Shown: positions 12,203-24,378 of the stretch, one piece after another | Numbering within the stretch: the first letter of the stretch is position 1 | How the letters are laid out: each line of letters begins with the position of its first letter | Assembly: GCA_028095005.1 (NCBI GenBank) | Contig: CM051461.1 | Span: 43,388,812-43,452,811 of the forward strand | Reading direction: 5' to 3' | DNA from: Rhynchospora pubera | Taxonomy: Eukaryota > Streptophyta > Magnoliopsida > Poales > Cyperaceae | DNA length: 64,000 nucleotides | Made by a program: the position numbers and the translations under genes | The notes under the pieces: generated by a model | Told to the model about the DNA's origin: nothing | Databases searched by the model: none | Seen by the model: only the letters and a program-made list of their open reading frames with translations

Positions 12203-13879
12203 TTTTAGCAATGTACTGAAAACAATAATAGAGTTTCCTTCAATTTGAATTATCGAAGTTGAATTAGGATAAGTAACCTCGTGCTCAATGATTAGAGAAG
12301 ACTTATGATTCTAAGTAGTGGTTTATTTATACATTCTAAATTTCTAACATAGACCACCTTTATTAAAGGTTCCTAATCGATTGTGATTTGATGATATAGT
12401 GGAGGGTAGAATCATCTTAGTAATACAAAAAGCGTCTAAACCAAACCAAGGGTAATGTTTATTTACTAGCCTTTCTGACCTATCTAGCAAGTTGTTCGTT
12501 TATAATATAACAAAATCTCAATGAATAAGACAAACAAAAATGCAAAACGCTTATCAAATAATTGTCAATTATTTCTTATGATTCTGTGAACGTACCAAAA
12601 TCAAATGTACAACCAAAATTTACACCACACCAACAATCAAAATTGTTCAGATTGACAAATATACAAAAGCGTGTCATTTATCTGCATCTCTTGACCTTCT
12701 CGTCCTTGTATATATTACCGAAAGAAAAAACCAGAGAGGAAAAAAGTTGGGACACTAAAGCATAAAGAACTACCTACACTTACTGTAAGAATGTCTCTCT
12801 TTTCAACATATGCAGCTGTGATTAAATGGAGGGAACAGCTCTGTACAGCAACACCTTGCAATCTAAAAGGTTCAGTAATTTCACCTCAACTGTCCAAACC
12901 ATCACTAGTTCTTGTTCCCATTTAGTGTTAGGTAAACACATAATATTGGTTTGGGTACAAATTATCAACTGCTGCTCTTTTTTTTGTGTTTAAATAATAA
13001 CTGATCACTGCTGCATGCATGCTGGCACTGTTGCAGTGCCAAGACAACCGACTTCATATCTGAAGCTCTAAATTGTTCGGTGGTCTCAAGATTTGATGCA
13101 TCGTAATTCTTAATTGCGACTATTTGTTTGTTGTCATAATCAATTGAAGTGTTAAAACATGAATAATTCCTTCTCATTGGTCATTTTCTTATGAAGAGAT
13201 GACAAAAGTATAACATTTTTTTTACAAACCATGCTAATTATTTTTTATAAACATTTTTTACGAAAATGTTTGTTAATTTAAGTTATTTTTCAAATTATAA
13301 AAAAATTGGAGAACAAGTGCAACAATTTTGAAATTGGTGAAATAATGTGTACCCCATTAATATATGGCGAAATCCTGTTCTTTTTCTTTTCTGGGACTAT
13401 TTATAATTTATATTTTTTGTTACCTTAGTCAACATTATGATTCATAATATGTCTAAGCGATTTAGTATTACTTCTCTAGTCGTGACAGGAACAGAAGGAT
13501 GAGAAACAAGTAAGATTGTAAGAAGTACATTTGAGCGTGAGCAAGCTAACTGATGTGTGTTTTCCAAAGCCTTTTTTAAAATTTTGAGTTGTTCAATTAA
13601 ATATGTCATTTGACTCATTTTGCAGGAGACGAGTGATATCCATCCCATTGCCAAATGACTTTGTGATAATTGATAAGTGATAAGTAACTACATGGGTTCT
13701 TGGCCCAAAACCAATACGGAAGCCTGAGTGGGTCTATTGAGGACGTACAGCACGCTAGACTACATGGAGAATGGGCCTTAGAATCTTAGTCGTGTTACAT
13801 GGAGACTGATCTATAAAATTTGTAAATTGGAAAATTAGTTGGTAAACTTAGGATTTGTTTTATTAATAATATTACTACT
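12203..13879. other. Intergenic; no secure gene
   Basis: Short minus-strand open frames around 12965-13177 and 13442-13654 have plausible-looking peptides but no recognisable domain, no splice logic connecting them and no homologue I know. They are not called. Confidence 0.4.
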
Positions 13880-14395
13880 ACTACTTATTATATATATATA
13901 TATTTTTTGGGAGAAAGGGTTTTTTTTAATACTAGACTAGCTAGTATGGTGATTTAATCGTTTTGCAATGCGGTATTACCGGCAAAGCTCTTTTACATGT
14001 ATCATCATGTCTTTATGTTTTGATTGTATTACATGTATCATCATGTCTTTATGTCTTCATGTCTTCATTTTGTTTGTGAAATAGCTAATCAACTAAGTTC
14101 TGCACGCTTTCTTAATCCAAGATAAAATGTTACTGAAAATAAATATAATTGTTTATGTTCTGATTTAGAAAAAATGTTATTTGTTTATGTGAATGCAGCT
14201 CGAATTGCAAATGAGAAATTGGCGGAAATCATTTGGTTCAAATTGAACAAAACTAGCAAGATCTCACAACTTTCACCTTCAAATAAAAGTTGATATTTCT
14301 AAGTTCTAACCACATATAAATTCCAATAAAACTATACTGAATGATTTATTAATTGCGCGATAAATACATCTGAAACGCTCGCTTTCGATTTAGCA

Positions 14396-14690
14396 ATGAA
14401 CCATGAACCTATATTCGGCCGCTCCAGCCAACCGCCTCGGCAGGCGCGAAACCGCGGCGCTACGTCGCATAATCAACTCGCACTGTCATTGCCGTCGAAC
14501 CAACTCGCCTCGGGCCAAGGCGACCTCGCGCCGCCGCCAAACCAACTCGTCCCGCATCCAAACAATGCCACAGCCCAAGTCAAATTCGCCCCCGCCAATT
14601 TGGTCCTGCTCCGGTGCTAAATAAATACCGTTTAGAGAAACATTCGTGTGGAAGATGCTGGGTTGAAAAGGATAAAACAATTAAGAAAAT
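14396..14690 (+). pseudogene. Frameshifted copy of the 24379 zinc-motif ORF
   Basis: Aligns with 24457-24740. It begins with the same MNLY start as residue 27 onward of the intact copy, but the frame is broken: the first residues (MNLYSAAPANRL) are in one frame and the remainder (ARNRG..., PPNQLVP..., VKFAPANLVL) in another. The downstream part equivalent to the CxxC...CxxC region is interrupted by TAA codons (CTAAATAAATACC). Upstream sequence at 14100-14390 also matches 23420-23690, so this decayed within the duplicated block. Not expected to make a protein. Confidence 0.75.
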
Positions 14691-15717
14691 TTTAGTGAAG
14701 ACAAATAATCTTTGTTTTTTTAGGGGTTTTATTTTTTTGAATTCTTGATAAATATGAATTCTTAAATGCGTTATAATTAATTTATACTTTGGTTTTTTTA
14801 GAGTTTTTTTCTTGTTCTTTGTTTTTTTACCATAAAGAATGAATTGGAATGAAATGAATAATTATTTATATATTTTTTTCTTTATTTTTTGGAATGAAAT
14901 GAATAATTAATTTTTTTTTTGGTTTTTGACATTCTTTGAATATGCTTAGAAATCAAGCAACTATATGTACTCCCAAAGTGGTAAATATCTGTTATGAACC
15001 TCTAGAACAAGTATGCCAAGCATCAAAGCAAACAAGAAGACCAGAGAAATGGATAAGCTAATGATGTATAAAACCACTAAACCATTTAAAAATCAATAGT
15101 AATCCACAAAAAAAAATGAAAGTGTACATGCGACATCTTGTGTGGCTAACCACTTTGAATGGCATTTCGTCGAACACCCAGCATACATAACCAGCAAAAC
15201 ACACTGACGTACCAAAACAAGAGCGACTAATAACAACAACAAAAATCAATAGATCTAGTTACCTGTGAAAGCTCGATATTTAGCCTTGATGGATCGTTAC
15301 AGTAGAGCGCTTCTGTAGTGAAAACTTGATCTCCTCTTAGCATTGATCGGATTGCTTCTGACCTTCTGTAGTGGATCGTTGTCACTAGATCTAGATCATT
15401 GGGAGGTCCAATTTGTGCTCTATCACGAATTTTTTATAGTTTTGAGCATAATATAAACATTAGAAAGCAATCTTTGGCAAATTTATGTTGACCTTTTTTT
15501 TTTTATTGAAATTGAACTGAATCCTCCCTCTTTCCAATTTGAGGAAATCACCCATTTGTCAGTACAATTGTACAAATACTTAACTGGCACCAAGTCTCAG
15601 ATGGGTACTCAGGCTATCTTCTAGGCTCAATGGGAAATGATTTGATATCTAAGAATTTTCATGTTCTGGAGAAGCTAATGATATTTCTTATCAGTTTTTA
15701 AAGTCAAATAGGATTAT

Positions 15718-16029
15718 TTGCAGTTATTTATGGGTGGATTAGTTACATATATGTCGACAGGCATAATTAAACTGTACATGAAAACAAAAGACAATGAAAC
15801 AAGCATATCCGTAGAAGATTGTGGTTTAAAAGGACTTGATGAAAGAAATTTACTTGATCCAAACTCGCTTTTCAACGAAGATTGTGATGTTCTCATCCTC
15901 GCAATACTCAGTTGGTGCAATAAACTGGTTACTGATTATGACAAAAGTAATATCCCCTTTTCTTTTATACTGATACTTCAATGGTTGCGACAGAGGCAAG
16001 TATTTGACATGCTTGCGGAAGCATTTTAG
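15718..16029 (+). CDS. Hypothetical open frame (103 codons), possibly an exon relic
   Basis: An open frame without a recognised domain. The residues read like protein rather than low-complexity noise (VEDCGLKGLDERNLLDPNS, then a hydrophobic stretch ILAILSWCNKLV). The first 80 bases match non-coding sequence at 30675-30767 beside the bL31-like gene, so the apparent start is not a conserved coding start. A second short open stretch follows an intron-like TTTGTACAG at 16141 (peptide ENANDTRVKFVIEAAKN); its counterpart in copy B is shifted. The best guess is remnants of a duplicated gene; function unknown. Confidence 0.22.
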   Translation: MQLFMGGLVTYMSTGIIKLYMKTKDNETSISVEDCGLKGLDERNLLDPNSLFNEDCDVLILAILSWCNKLVTDYDKSNIPFSFILILQWLRQRQVFDMLAEAF

Positions 16030-16572
16030 AACATATAAAAGTCATAAAATCCTTTAATAAAGCAAATTTATTTTTAAAATATATATTTCTTCATGTCGTG
16101 GCTCTTCCCATCAATAGTTTAAGTGTGCTTATTTGTACAGTGAAAATGCAAATGACACAAGAGTTAAGTTCGTCATTGAAGCAGCAAAAAACCGAACAGA
16201 CCCAGAGGCTAATGAGGCAAGTGAATACAAACTTCTGAAATCCGTAATAACAAATTATTTTTCAGTTTATTTAAATTATGTTTGAATTTTCAGACATCAA
16301 CTTAGAAGGGGGTTCTATTTCTCCCTGATATTCTTGCAAATTTGTTATGTCATATTGTGAGATATTTTGAGTGTCAGGTCTTTAATGTTGCCATTTATCA
16401 TAATCAAATCTGTTGATTCTACACAGAGTCCTCAGCCCTCTTTGGGGGTCTTTTTTATTTGTAACTTGTAAGACGGCTTTATAAAATTTATAAAAGGACG
16501 CCCATGGGCTTTTTACTCCAAAAAATTAAAGGACTTCAAAGTATAAAAACCAGAAATAATAAAAAAAAAATG

Positions 16573-16644
16573 CGCCGTTGCCGGGGATCGAACCCGGGTC
16601 TCCCGCGTGACAGGCGGGGATACTCACCACTATACTACAACGAC
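16573..16644 (-). tRNA. tRNA-Asp(GTC)
   Basis: A 72-base minus-strand tRNA gene with full cloverleaf: acceptor stem GTCGTTG / CAACGGC with discriminator G, A-box region TAGTATAGTGGTGAG, anticodon loop CCTGTCACG with GTC, and B box GGTTCGATCCC. No intron. A run of A on the plus strand just before 16573 gives the T-rich Pol III terminator. The sequence is identical to the gene at 34427-34498. It lies inside duplication copy A. Confidence 0.97.
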
Positions 16645-17485
16645 TTGCTCATTATACAACTTTATATTTTTGATTTATTTTATGTTATTTACAAACATGC
16701 CATAATAAAAGTTATCATTTGCAAGTATATTTATGGTTAGTCCTGTTGGTACAGAATAGCAGTTTTCTGATGCACGGTGTCACAGTTCCGCTCTTATAAA
16801 ATTTTTTTTGTCCGTCTAATATCTGCAAAGTTATAAAACATTAGAAAAAAGAATGCACTAGTTGCTGTCTATAATAATTTTTAACCTTTAGTTGTAATAG
16901 CTTATATCAGTATATTGATAACAGAAATAAATTGTGTGATTTTACGTTACGCATTAGGTCTTATTCTGAATTTCTAAGACATGTTGTTGCATGTATTGAT
17001 AATATAAATAACATAAGTTTAGTTTTATGTAAATTGTTTTAGTATACTTTCAGTTCCAGCTATAACCACCATAATTGATCTTGTTTTAATTAAATATAAG
17101 ATCTAAATGCTACCAATCCTTAATGCCAAATTAAAATAAAATTCATTTCATTTATATGAACTATGATAATCCCCCAAGGATTTAAATAAGTATTATTGAG
17201 AATATTTTGCACTACTACAGTGAATCCTTCATTTTTGTCGTTCTTTTTGGATGTTTGGCAGAGTCAAATGAAAATGTTCAAACAAAGCTAATAAATATTT
17301 TGCTTTTTTATGTAATATTTTGTTCTCACTGGGACTGATTCCAGATGGAAGACTGCACCATATGTTCAAGAAAACAATCTATCAAGATAAATATAAGCTA
17401 ATCAAATCCAAACATTTTCACAGCATTGTTATAATACAAAGCTTCCAATTTAAAAAAAAATTAATTCAAAGCATCAACAACAATA

Positions 17486-17535
17486 TTACTCCGTGCCATC
17501 CTTATTCTCTGTATCTCCACCAAGCTCATATTCAG
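17486..17535 (-). pseudogene. Orphan last exon of the bL31-like gene (copy A)
   Basis: Matches the last exon of the bL31-like gene (29451-29524), including the TGCTGTAG acceptor. It carries a clean 24-base (8-codon) deletion of the acidic DELPEDED segment, leaving EYEL joined to GGDTENKDGTE and ending in TAA instead of TGA. The frame survives, but the two upstream exons are absent from this copy, so it is a detached exon. Confidence 0.65.
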
Positions 17536-18700
17536 CTACAGCAAGGACATACAGAGCAAAAAGGTTGGATTGCAATTAATAAAACACAAATATTACGGCA
17601 GAAATAATCATATCGATGCCTTGTGTCCATGCTAGAAAAATACAGTATTGAAATCAGAAAGAGCGAAGCCTTTGTGTTTCAATTGTTGATTCAAAATTAA
17701 AGAAAATAAATCAATATCCTATTCTTACTGGAATTTCAGTTCCAAATAATTTATCCATGCAAATAAAATCATTTTGCAAGTACCTAACAACAATATAATC
17801 CAAAGAACAGTTACCAATTTACTTCCATAAACTAACCAGCATAGCAGGAATCCCATGCCATTTGGGTGAGATTCAGTTCAGATACAGAAAATTACCAAAT
17901 TTTAAACCCATGTTAAGTTTAGCTTATTATGCTTTCCTCATTTACAAGAAATTGCAAAACTCAGGGTCAATAGAGAATAAATTAGTTTAATCAAGGTTAA
18001 CTAGTGCTCTGATAGGGTTTAATTAATACAACGTTAGGTTGTTTGACGCTTGATTGCAAAATTGAGAGTGCCAGTAATTGGTATGACTACCAATTTCTAT
18101 CCATACAAAATACCACTGAAGTCATGAGTGATACTATTTTTGTACACCTAGCAAAAACCTTTTTTTATTACCAAATGAATTGTGAACTAAATGTCAAACA
18201 TGCCTGCCTAGGTATCGAGCAATTATCCATACTCCCAAAAGGACGAGATATCTGATATGCACATCTAAAACATGTACCCAGGCTCATCTAATTCCCTTAA
18301 AAAACCGAAACCAATTGATTAAATCTGATATTGGTTGTTCCAGTTGGTAATCAGGTGACCGACTAGGTGGTCCTATTTATGTTCTATCACAAATTATTTG
18401 TAATTTGAGTATTTAAGTACAAAATAAAACATTACAAAAAAATCTTAATTTGGGCGTATATCTGTCCTTCTCTTTTATTTCTTGCCTCTAGTTTTTCCAA
18501 TAAAAATATATATATTAAACTGTCATTCTTTCCAAATTGGATTTAACTCTCAGCAAGGCACTTAAGATATACTCATTACAGCTAAAAAAAAATAATAACT
18601 TGATACATGTGAGAATTTTCATATCCTCTATCAGAAACCGATTTTCCCGTGGTTGATACACCCAAATATTATTATTTTGCACTTGGTCATTAGGTGGATT

Positions 18701-18857
18701 GGTGTTATTACATAAACCCATGAGGTATTAGAAGTGAAATATGCATTCATGGAAATATTTTTGTCATATTTGATGATGTGGTGCTTTTCATGAAAAATTT
18801 TGAAGGTGCATTTTTATTAAGGGCTATCTATTTCCAAATTCAACAAAGTTTATGGGT
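18701..18857. repeat. Dispersed duplicate, partner of 12041-12202
   Basis: Starts GGTGTTATTACATAAACCC directly at the point where similarity between copies A and B stops, and ends AAAGTTTATGGGTGT. It therefore marks the junction of a rearrangement at the right edge of copy A. Confidence 0.75.
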
Positions 18858-18869
18858 GTTAGAAATGCT

Positions 18870-19060
18870 CAAAGTGTTTGGATAGGCCGAGAATAGGGAA
18901 TAGGAATAAGGAATTTCGTTTTGCGTGCTTATCCACATTTTTTATTTTTAAACCATGGTTTTGTTGGTATAGGAATAAGGGCTCAAATTCCTTATTCTTG
19001 TGTTGTTTGGATTACACAAGAATAAGAATAAGCACACAAACCAAAATTTCTTATTACTAT
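18870..19060. mobile_element. Palindromic Tourist-related fragment
   Basis: Contains the family words GTGTTTGGAT, GGAATAAGGAATTTCG and CTTATTCTTG arranged as an imperfect inverted repeat (18905-18940 against 19020-19057). The outermost termini are not intact, so it is a degenerate relative of the elements at 2017, 4473 and 56265. A short tandem repeat (GAGCGATTTCTTTC / AAGCGATTTCTTTC) follows at about 19098-19140. Confidence 0.4.
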
Positions 19061-19139
19061 AAACAATACTTCAACGGAAATCGATTTTTCATGATCTTGA
19101 GCGATTTCTTTCACAATATGATCTTAAGCGATTTCTTTC

Positions 19140-19800
19140 GCGTTTGTTTATGTAGTAAGGAGTCGCATAAGTTAAGGATGCATAAGTGTTTATGTGATGT
19201 TATGTAATGTATGTTTGGTTGTGTAGTAAGGATGAGTAACTTAATGCATACTTATATTCATGTCAAAAGACTAAAATGCCCTTCAATTTGAATTATTTAA
19301 TTTGAATTAGTATTATTATTAATAATACATTGTGACCTAATTATTATTATGTATTAATAATTAAATATTATTAAATACTAATTATTATTATAAATTAATT
19401 ATTAATATTTACTTTTAATTAAATATTATTAATTATTTAATAATAAAAATTATTATTGATTAATTATTTGTAATTAATAATTATTATCAAATCATTGTTA
19501 TTTAATAATTAATATTACTTGTTAAATATTAATCTTTATTATTAATTATGATTTTTTAATAATAATTGGTACTTATTAAATATTATTATTTATTAATTAT
19601 TTGTTAATTATTAAGTATTATTATTAATTATTTCTGAGGGGTATTGTTGGAAGAAAAATTAAAAGGAACCAATGCATAACTTATGCAACCTCTTTAGGTG
19701 CAATAACTTATACACCCTTAAGGCATCTTATGTAAGAGGTTTTGATGACTTAAAGATGCATAACTTAAGTTATACACCTACTAAGTCACAAACAAACAAC
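19140..19800. mobile_element. Foldback element with ATT-rich core
   Basis: The right end (TAAGTTATACACCTACTAAG ... CAAACAAAC) reads in reverse complement like the left end (GTTTGTTTATGTAGTAAGG ... GATGCATAAG), and a second left-hand copy starts at about 19211 (GTTTGGTTGTGTAGTAAGG). The core, 19290-19640, is almost pure AATTATTATTAAT. No target duplication could be fixed and no protein is encoded. Confidence 0.55.
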
Positions 19801-20422
19801 CTCACTTAAAAAAAAAGCCAAAGAGAAACTAAGTATGTTTAGTCCAAATGTGCACACAAGCGTCGCTCTCCTTTAAAAGTAGATATGGGGAGTGAAACAG
19901 TCCGAAAAGATACATAGATTGCGTGGCTTCTAAATATTCCAAGATGTGGCTACCCAGATGATATCCCATTGATTATTTCCATGATTTAATTAAACGAAAG
20001 AAGAAAATTGACATTGCATTTGTTCAACAATCTAAAATAAATAATTTTAATACAAATCATCAATTTGTTATTTATTCTCTTAATTTTTGACTAAACTATG
20101 CAATGCTTCGTCATCATATTTTTTTAATGGAACTTTTATTCGAAACTACTGTTCGGAGAGTCTCTAACAAAATATGAAAGTGTAAGACGTTTGAGATAAA
20201 TGATAGAGAGCCCAATAAAAATTTGCCATCAACAAATATTTTTTTCCCTTACTGCATATAGTTTTTGTTTTTTTATAAATAGCGCCTTAATCATGTGTGG
20301 GTTTTTAATTACGAACTTAAGAAATTGTACTTCTAAAAATGAATTTATGCGATCGGAAATCATCAGCGCTATTCTTTTTTTTCCCTTATCTACGCCATGG
20401 TGTTTCAACGGGGTGATAAGGA

Positions 20423-21130
20423 TCATCTCCAAGATCCATCATCCCCATCATTCTCAGTGGGAACACATTTTAGTTTTTTCTATTTTTAGAATATTTTTGG
20501 TCCCCACTATTTTTCTCCCTCCCATCCCAGTGGGAACGCAAGTCAATCTCCAGTATATTTGGGGATATGATATTGGATTATTAGTTCTTGCAAATTTGAA
20601 AATTTACACTCACTTTCAGACAACAATTACTTATATTAACTACAACAGCTACATAAATAACTTCAACAGTTATATATATTAACTTTAACAGTTACATATA
20701 TAACATATTAGCTTCAATAGTTACATATATAACTTCAATAGTTACATATATAACTTCAACAGTTATAGATATTAACTTCAACAGTTACATATATAACATA
20801 TTAACCTCAACTGTTACATATATAACTTTAACAGTACATATATAACTTCAACAATTATATATATTAACTTCAACAATTACATATATAACTTCAACAGTTA
20901 TATATATAAACTATTAAGAAAAACAGTGGGGACCAAAAATAGAAAAAATGGGAGAGAGAGAAATAGTGGGGACCAAAATAGGAAAGGATGAGAAGAAGAG
21001 AAACAGTGGGGACCAAAAATAGAAAGGATGGGAGGGAGAGCAATTCCGAATAAATTCACCAAAATAGTGGGGACCAAAAATGTGTGTTCACACTGGGAAT
21101 GATGGATGATGATGGAATCTAGAGGATGGT
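20423..21130. mobile_element. Foldback MITE with internal minisatellite
   Basis: The left arm, 20423-20530 (GATCCATCATCCCCATCATT, then GTGGGAACACATTTT, then TTTTTGGTCCCCACTAT), is complementary to the right arm, 21050-21125 (ATAGTGGGGACCAAAAATGT, then GATGGATGATGATGG). Further GTGGGGACCAAAA copies lie at about 20925, 20966 and 21007. Between the arms is the minisatellite listed separately. No transposase. Confidence 0.65.
20636..20915. repeat. AACTTCAACAGTTACATATAT minisatellite
   Basis: About a dozen imperfect copies of a 20-35 base unit containing TTCAACAGTTA and ATATATAAC, confined between the arms of the foldback element. Unit lengths vary, mainly by the size of the ATAT stretch. It is not a CRISPR array: repeats are imperfect, there are no unique spacers, and this is a plant nuclear genome. 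Confidence 0.85.
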
Positions 21131-21599
21131 CTTAAGCAATTCCGGTGTTTCAATCGCTACATTGTACGAAAACGAGGTTGAATAAGGAGGTTGAGTTGGA
21201 AGTGTTTATTTATTTATTTATTTTTAACAAAGTTAGGAGCGTTTAGAAATGATGACCGGAGCGACTCAATTAACACTTTAACAGGGGCAGTTTGGTCATT
21301 ATAGAATTTTAGGTGGTGACGTACCACTTTTAGGCAATGTTTTAAGAGAACCACTTTTGTTTGCCACAAAATTGCCACGACTTCATTTTTTTATCAATAT
21401 TTAAAAATTTAAAATTAAAACGCTGAATTCAAGTCATTGATCTTGTTCAATTTAATGAGCGATGTGTTTTCATTTGTTTTATAAAATTTGGAGTAGATTT
21501 GATACTCGATTGAGGATTAAACGATGAACGTATTAGAATTAATCAGTCACAGTACTGCTGCTACTACTACTTATTTATATTTTTTTTGAGAGAAAGGAT

Positions 21600-23171
21600 T
21601 GTTGGAATTGTGTTCTAAAAGTTATCTTATAGTGATTATTTTTATATGTTATATTTATGAATTAGATGTTATTACATTTTGTTCTATAAGTATATATTCA
21701 TATTTAGAAGTGTTCATGGATATTAGCAGGAACACTAATATGTCATATAAGACTGTCGTGTTGATTAAAAATACGTTGTAGTTCTGTAAACGTTGATAAA
21801 GGATTATCATTTAATAACACGAGTAATGAAAAGTTTCATATATTGAACAAACCTAATTGATAAAAATATTATATGGATTGTGTTTGTGTGATTAATATTT
21901 TTATTGTGTCATTAATTCTAAAATTGATATGATATATATTTCACATAATAAATATGCAACGTGATTATTATTTAAAGCCATTTGAAGCAAGTGGTGATAA
22001 AAGTAATAGTTCCTTGTATATAACTTGTGTACGTAGGAGGAAAATATATATGTCAATAGCTATTTGCCACTCATTGATTGAGGAATGATATTATAAATGA
22101 CCTCTTGGTAAAGTAAGATTATAAATGGACCTAGTATTACTGAAGTGCATTTATAATTATATAATCCTAATTATTGGAGATCAAGAAAAGAATATAATAA
22201 GAAGATGATGCAGTCTTACTTTGTATAATAATCATAATATCATATGGCAAAGAATAGACACAAAGTAATGCCAATAACATCATTAGAAGGATCGTGTTTC
22301 GTAAAAGAATTTGCTAAATATGGATCCTCAATATAGTGCACGCCAATTGGGAAACAAGAAATATATTTTCTATCTACAAGGTTTCATGTTATATGAAATA
22401 AAGTACAAATAGAAAATTATATCACATGACGTGATTAACTAGCAAGAAATAAATTTATTCATATGTGGATATTATGATGATAATATAAGTTTCACATACT
22501 ATAATAATATATGAATATTATTATAGAGTGTATAAATTTATTTTAAGCCCAAACCCAATTATTTAAACAAATGAAGAGAGAAAGAATTTGAGCCAACGTT
22601 AAACTGAAAATTAGTATAGAAAATAATAATCAAATTAGGAAAATGATATATGAAAATTGTAGCCCTAGAAGTGTAGAATCCAATGGTTCAAGTTTCATGT
22701 CGTTTGGAATTTCCTACAGAGAGTTATCAATATTTTAATTTTTTATTAGTGGCTTTAAATGCTTTACAAATTTGAAAGATTTATTATGATGTTTTAACAG
22801 TAAAACATATCAGAAAAATTAGAACACAAGTATTCATGCGTTGAAGTTTTGTTTCTTCTCTTATTCTAAATATTTGTTAAAATATTCTATCGATTAAGCA
22901 ATCGATCAAGATACGGGTGGCGGAGCTAAGTGTTGACGGGGAGTTCGCTAGAATGGATTCAATTTTGTTCTTGTTTCGGATTCAAGGTGAACCGAAGAGG
23001 AATAAAGTTTCGTTAGAGACCATATGTATGACTCAACAATATTTCTTTTAGAAATATGTGATTGTGATGCAAATGAAATAAAAAAAAGTTAGCGATAATA
23101 AGAATGATCTTAGATGTTATCGGTTAATAATAATTTCAAAAATTATCCAATTCTTATCATGAAATCATTCA
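21600..23171. mobile_element. Copia-type solo LTR (about 1.57 kb)
   Basis: Starts TGTTGGAATTGTGTTC, a frequent Copia LTR start, and ends ...ATCATTCA. It is flanked by AGGAT (21595-21599) and AGGTT (23172-23176), a 5-bp target duplication with one mismatch. Copy A has no insert at the equivalent place (13900-13930 runs directly from the AGAAAGGG stretch to the ACTAGACTAG block), so the boundaries agree with an empty site. No gag-pol, and no second LTR was recognised. Confidence 0.65.
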
Positions 23172-24378
23172 AGGTTTGTTTTATACTTTTATACTAGACT
23201 AGTATGGTGATTTAATTGTTTTGCAATGCTGTAATACCGAACAAAGCTCTTTTGCATGTATCATTTCCTTATATTTTGATAGTACTACACACATGTGGAT
23301 GTAGATAGCAAGATCACTCAAATGCGTTTAGAAATGGGCAATCACACAATTCTTATGATTCCCTTTAATATATAACACAAAGTTCATTTTTTGTTTGTGT
23401 GATAGCTAATCAACTAAATTGTGCACACTTTCTTAATCCAAGATAAAATATTACTAAAAATGAATATAGTTCTTTATTTTCTGATCTAGTAACAATGTTA
23501 TTTGTTAATCTGAATAAAGCTCATATTGCAAATAAGAAATTGGCGGAAATCATTTGGTTCAAATTGAACAAAACTAGCGAAATATATAAAGTAGTCCTCT
23601 CACAACTTTCATCTTAAAATAAAAAGTTGATATTCCTAACTACATATATAAATTCTAACAAAACTACACTGAATAATTTATTAATATTAAGTAAGTGAGA
23701 AATCTATAAATCCTAAAATTAACTTGGTATGCTCGTAATCTACTTGCAGTTAAAATGAGGTAAGAGAAAAAAACTCTTTTCTTACCGGTGGGTTTGTTTT
23801 TGACGATATTTAAGAAACTAGTGATTTAATGTTATGAAAGTGGGGTGATAATTGTTTTGTAATACGATTTTCATCAAAGAAAGTTCTTTTGCAAATACAT
23901 CATTTTTACATTTTGATCATATTACACATGGATGTAGGTAGCGAGATCACTCAAATTATGTGTTTACAATAAAAAATCACAAATAGAGAAAAGAAGAAAG
24001 ATTAAGCGATTAAATTTAAAAGGATGAATATGATTTGAGAGGTCACATCCAAGTTTGAAGACTTTAGGGGATTATTTTTAATTAAAGAAGATTTGAGGGG
24101 GTAATATCTAATTTTTCATATTTTTAATTGTTTTTTTCAGAAATGATTGGTGGTGGATAGCAAGTGAGAAATTACAATAAAAACACAAAAAAATACAAAA
24201 AAACAACGCAACATCAGACATGACAAAAATAAATAATGTTATACGGATTATAATGTTAAGTTAAGACTTGGAGTTAAAAGAAATAATTATATGGAACATC
24301 GATGTCAATAATAAATAGTGTTGTGGTCGGGTGGTTTGGGCTTTGGGTTGCGAATCACCCATCACAGAACTCCGTCGG

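Larger units (their letters stand above)
13880..18700. repeat. Segmental duplication, copy A
   Basis: Collinear with copy B at about 23190-30765. Shared landmarks in order: the CTAGACTAG.TATGGTGATTT block (13930 / 23195), the GGCGGAAATCATTTGGTTCA block (14220 / 23545), the zinc-motif ORF (broken here), the tRNA-Asp locus (16573, intact here; 28566, decayed in B), and the last exon of the bL31-like gene with its flanks (17486 / 29451). Copy A lacks B's 21600-23171 LTR insertion and B's 25.0-27.4 kb segment. It also lacks the first two exons of the bL31-like gene. Confidence 0.85.

Noticed and set aside
12965..13654. Two minus-strand open frames of 70 codons
   Set aside because: Peptides look moderately protein-like but do not join by splicing logic and match no family I recognise.
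20200..20682. Plus-strand open frame of 160 codons
   Set aside because: It runs from ordinary AT-rich DNA through the arm of a foldback element into its minisatellite. The Phe/Ile/Tyr-rich peptide reflects base composition.
20636..20915. Regular repeat-spacer appearance
   Set aside because: Imperfect minisatellite with variable ATAT lengths and no unique spacers; CRISPR arrays are not expected in plant nuclear DNA.
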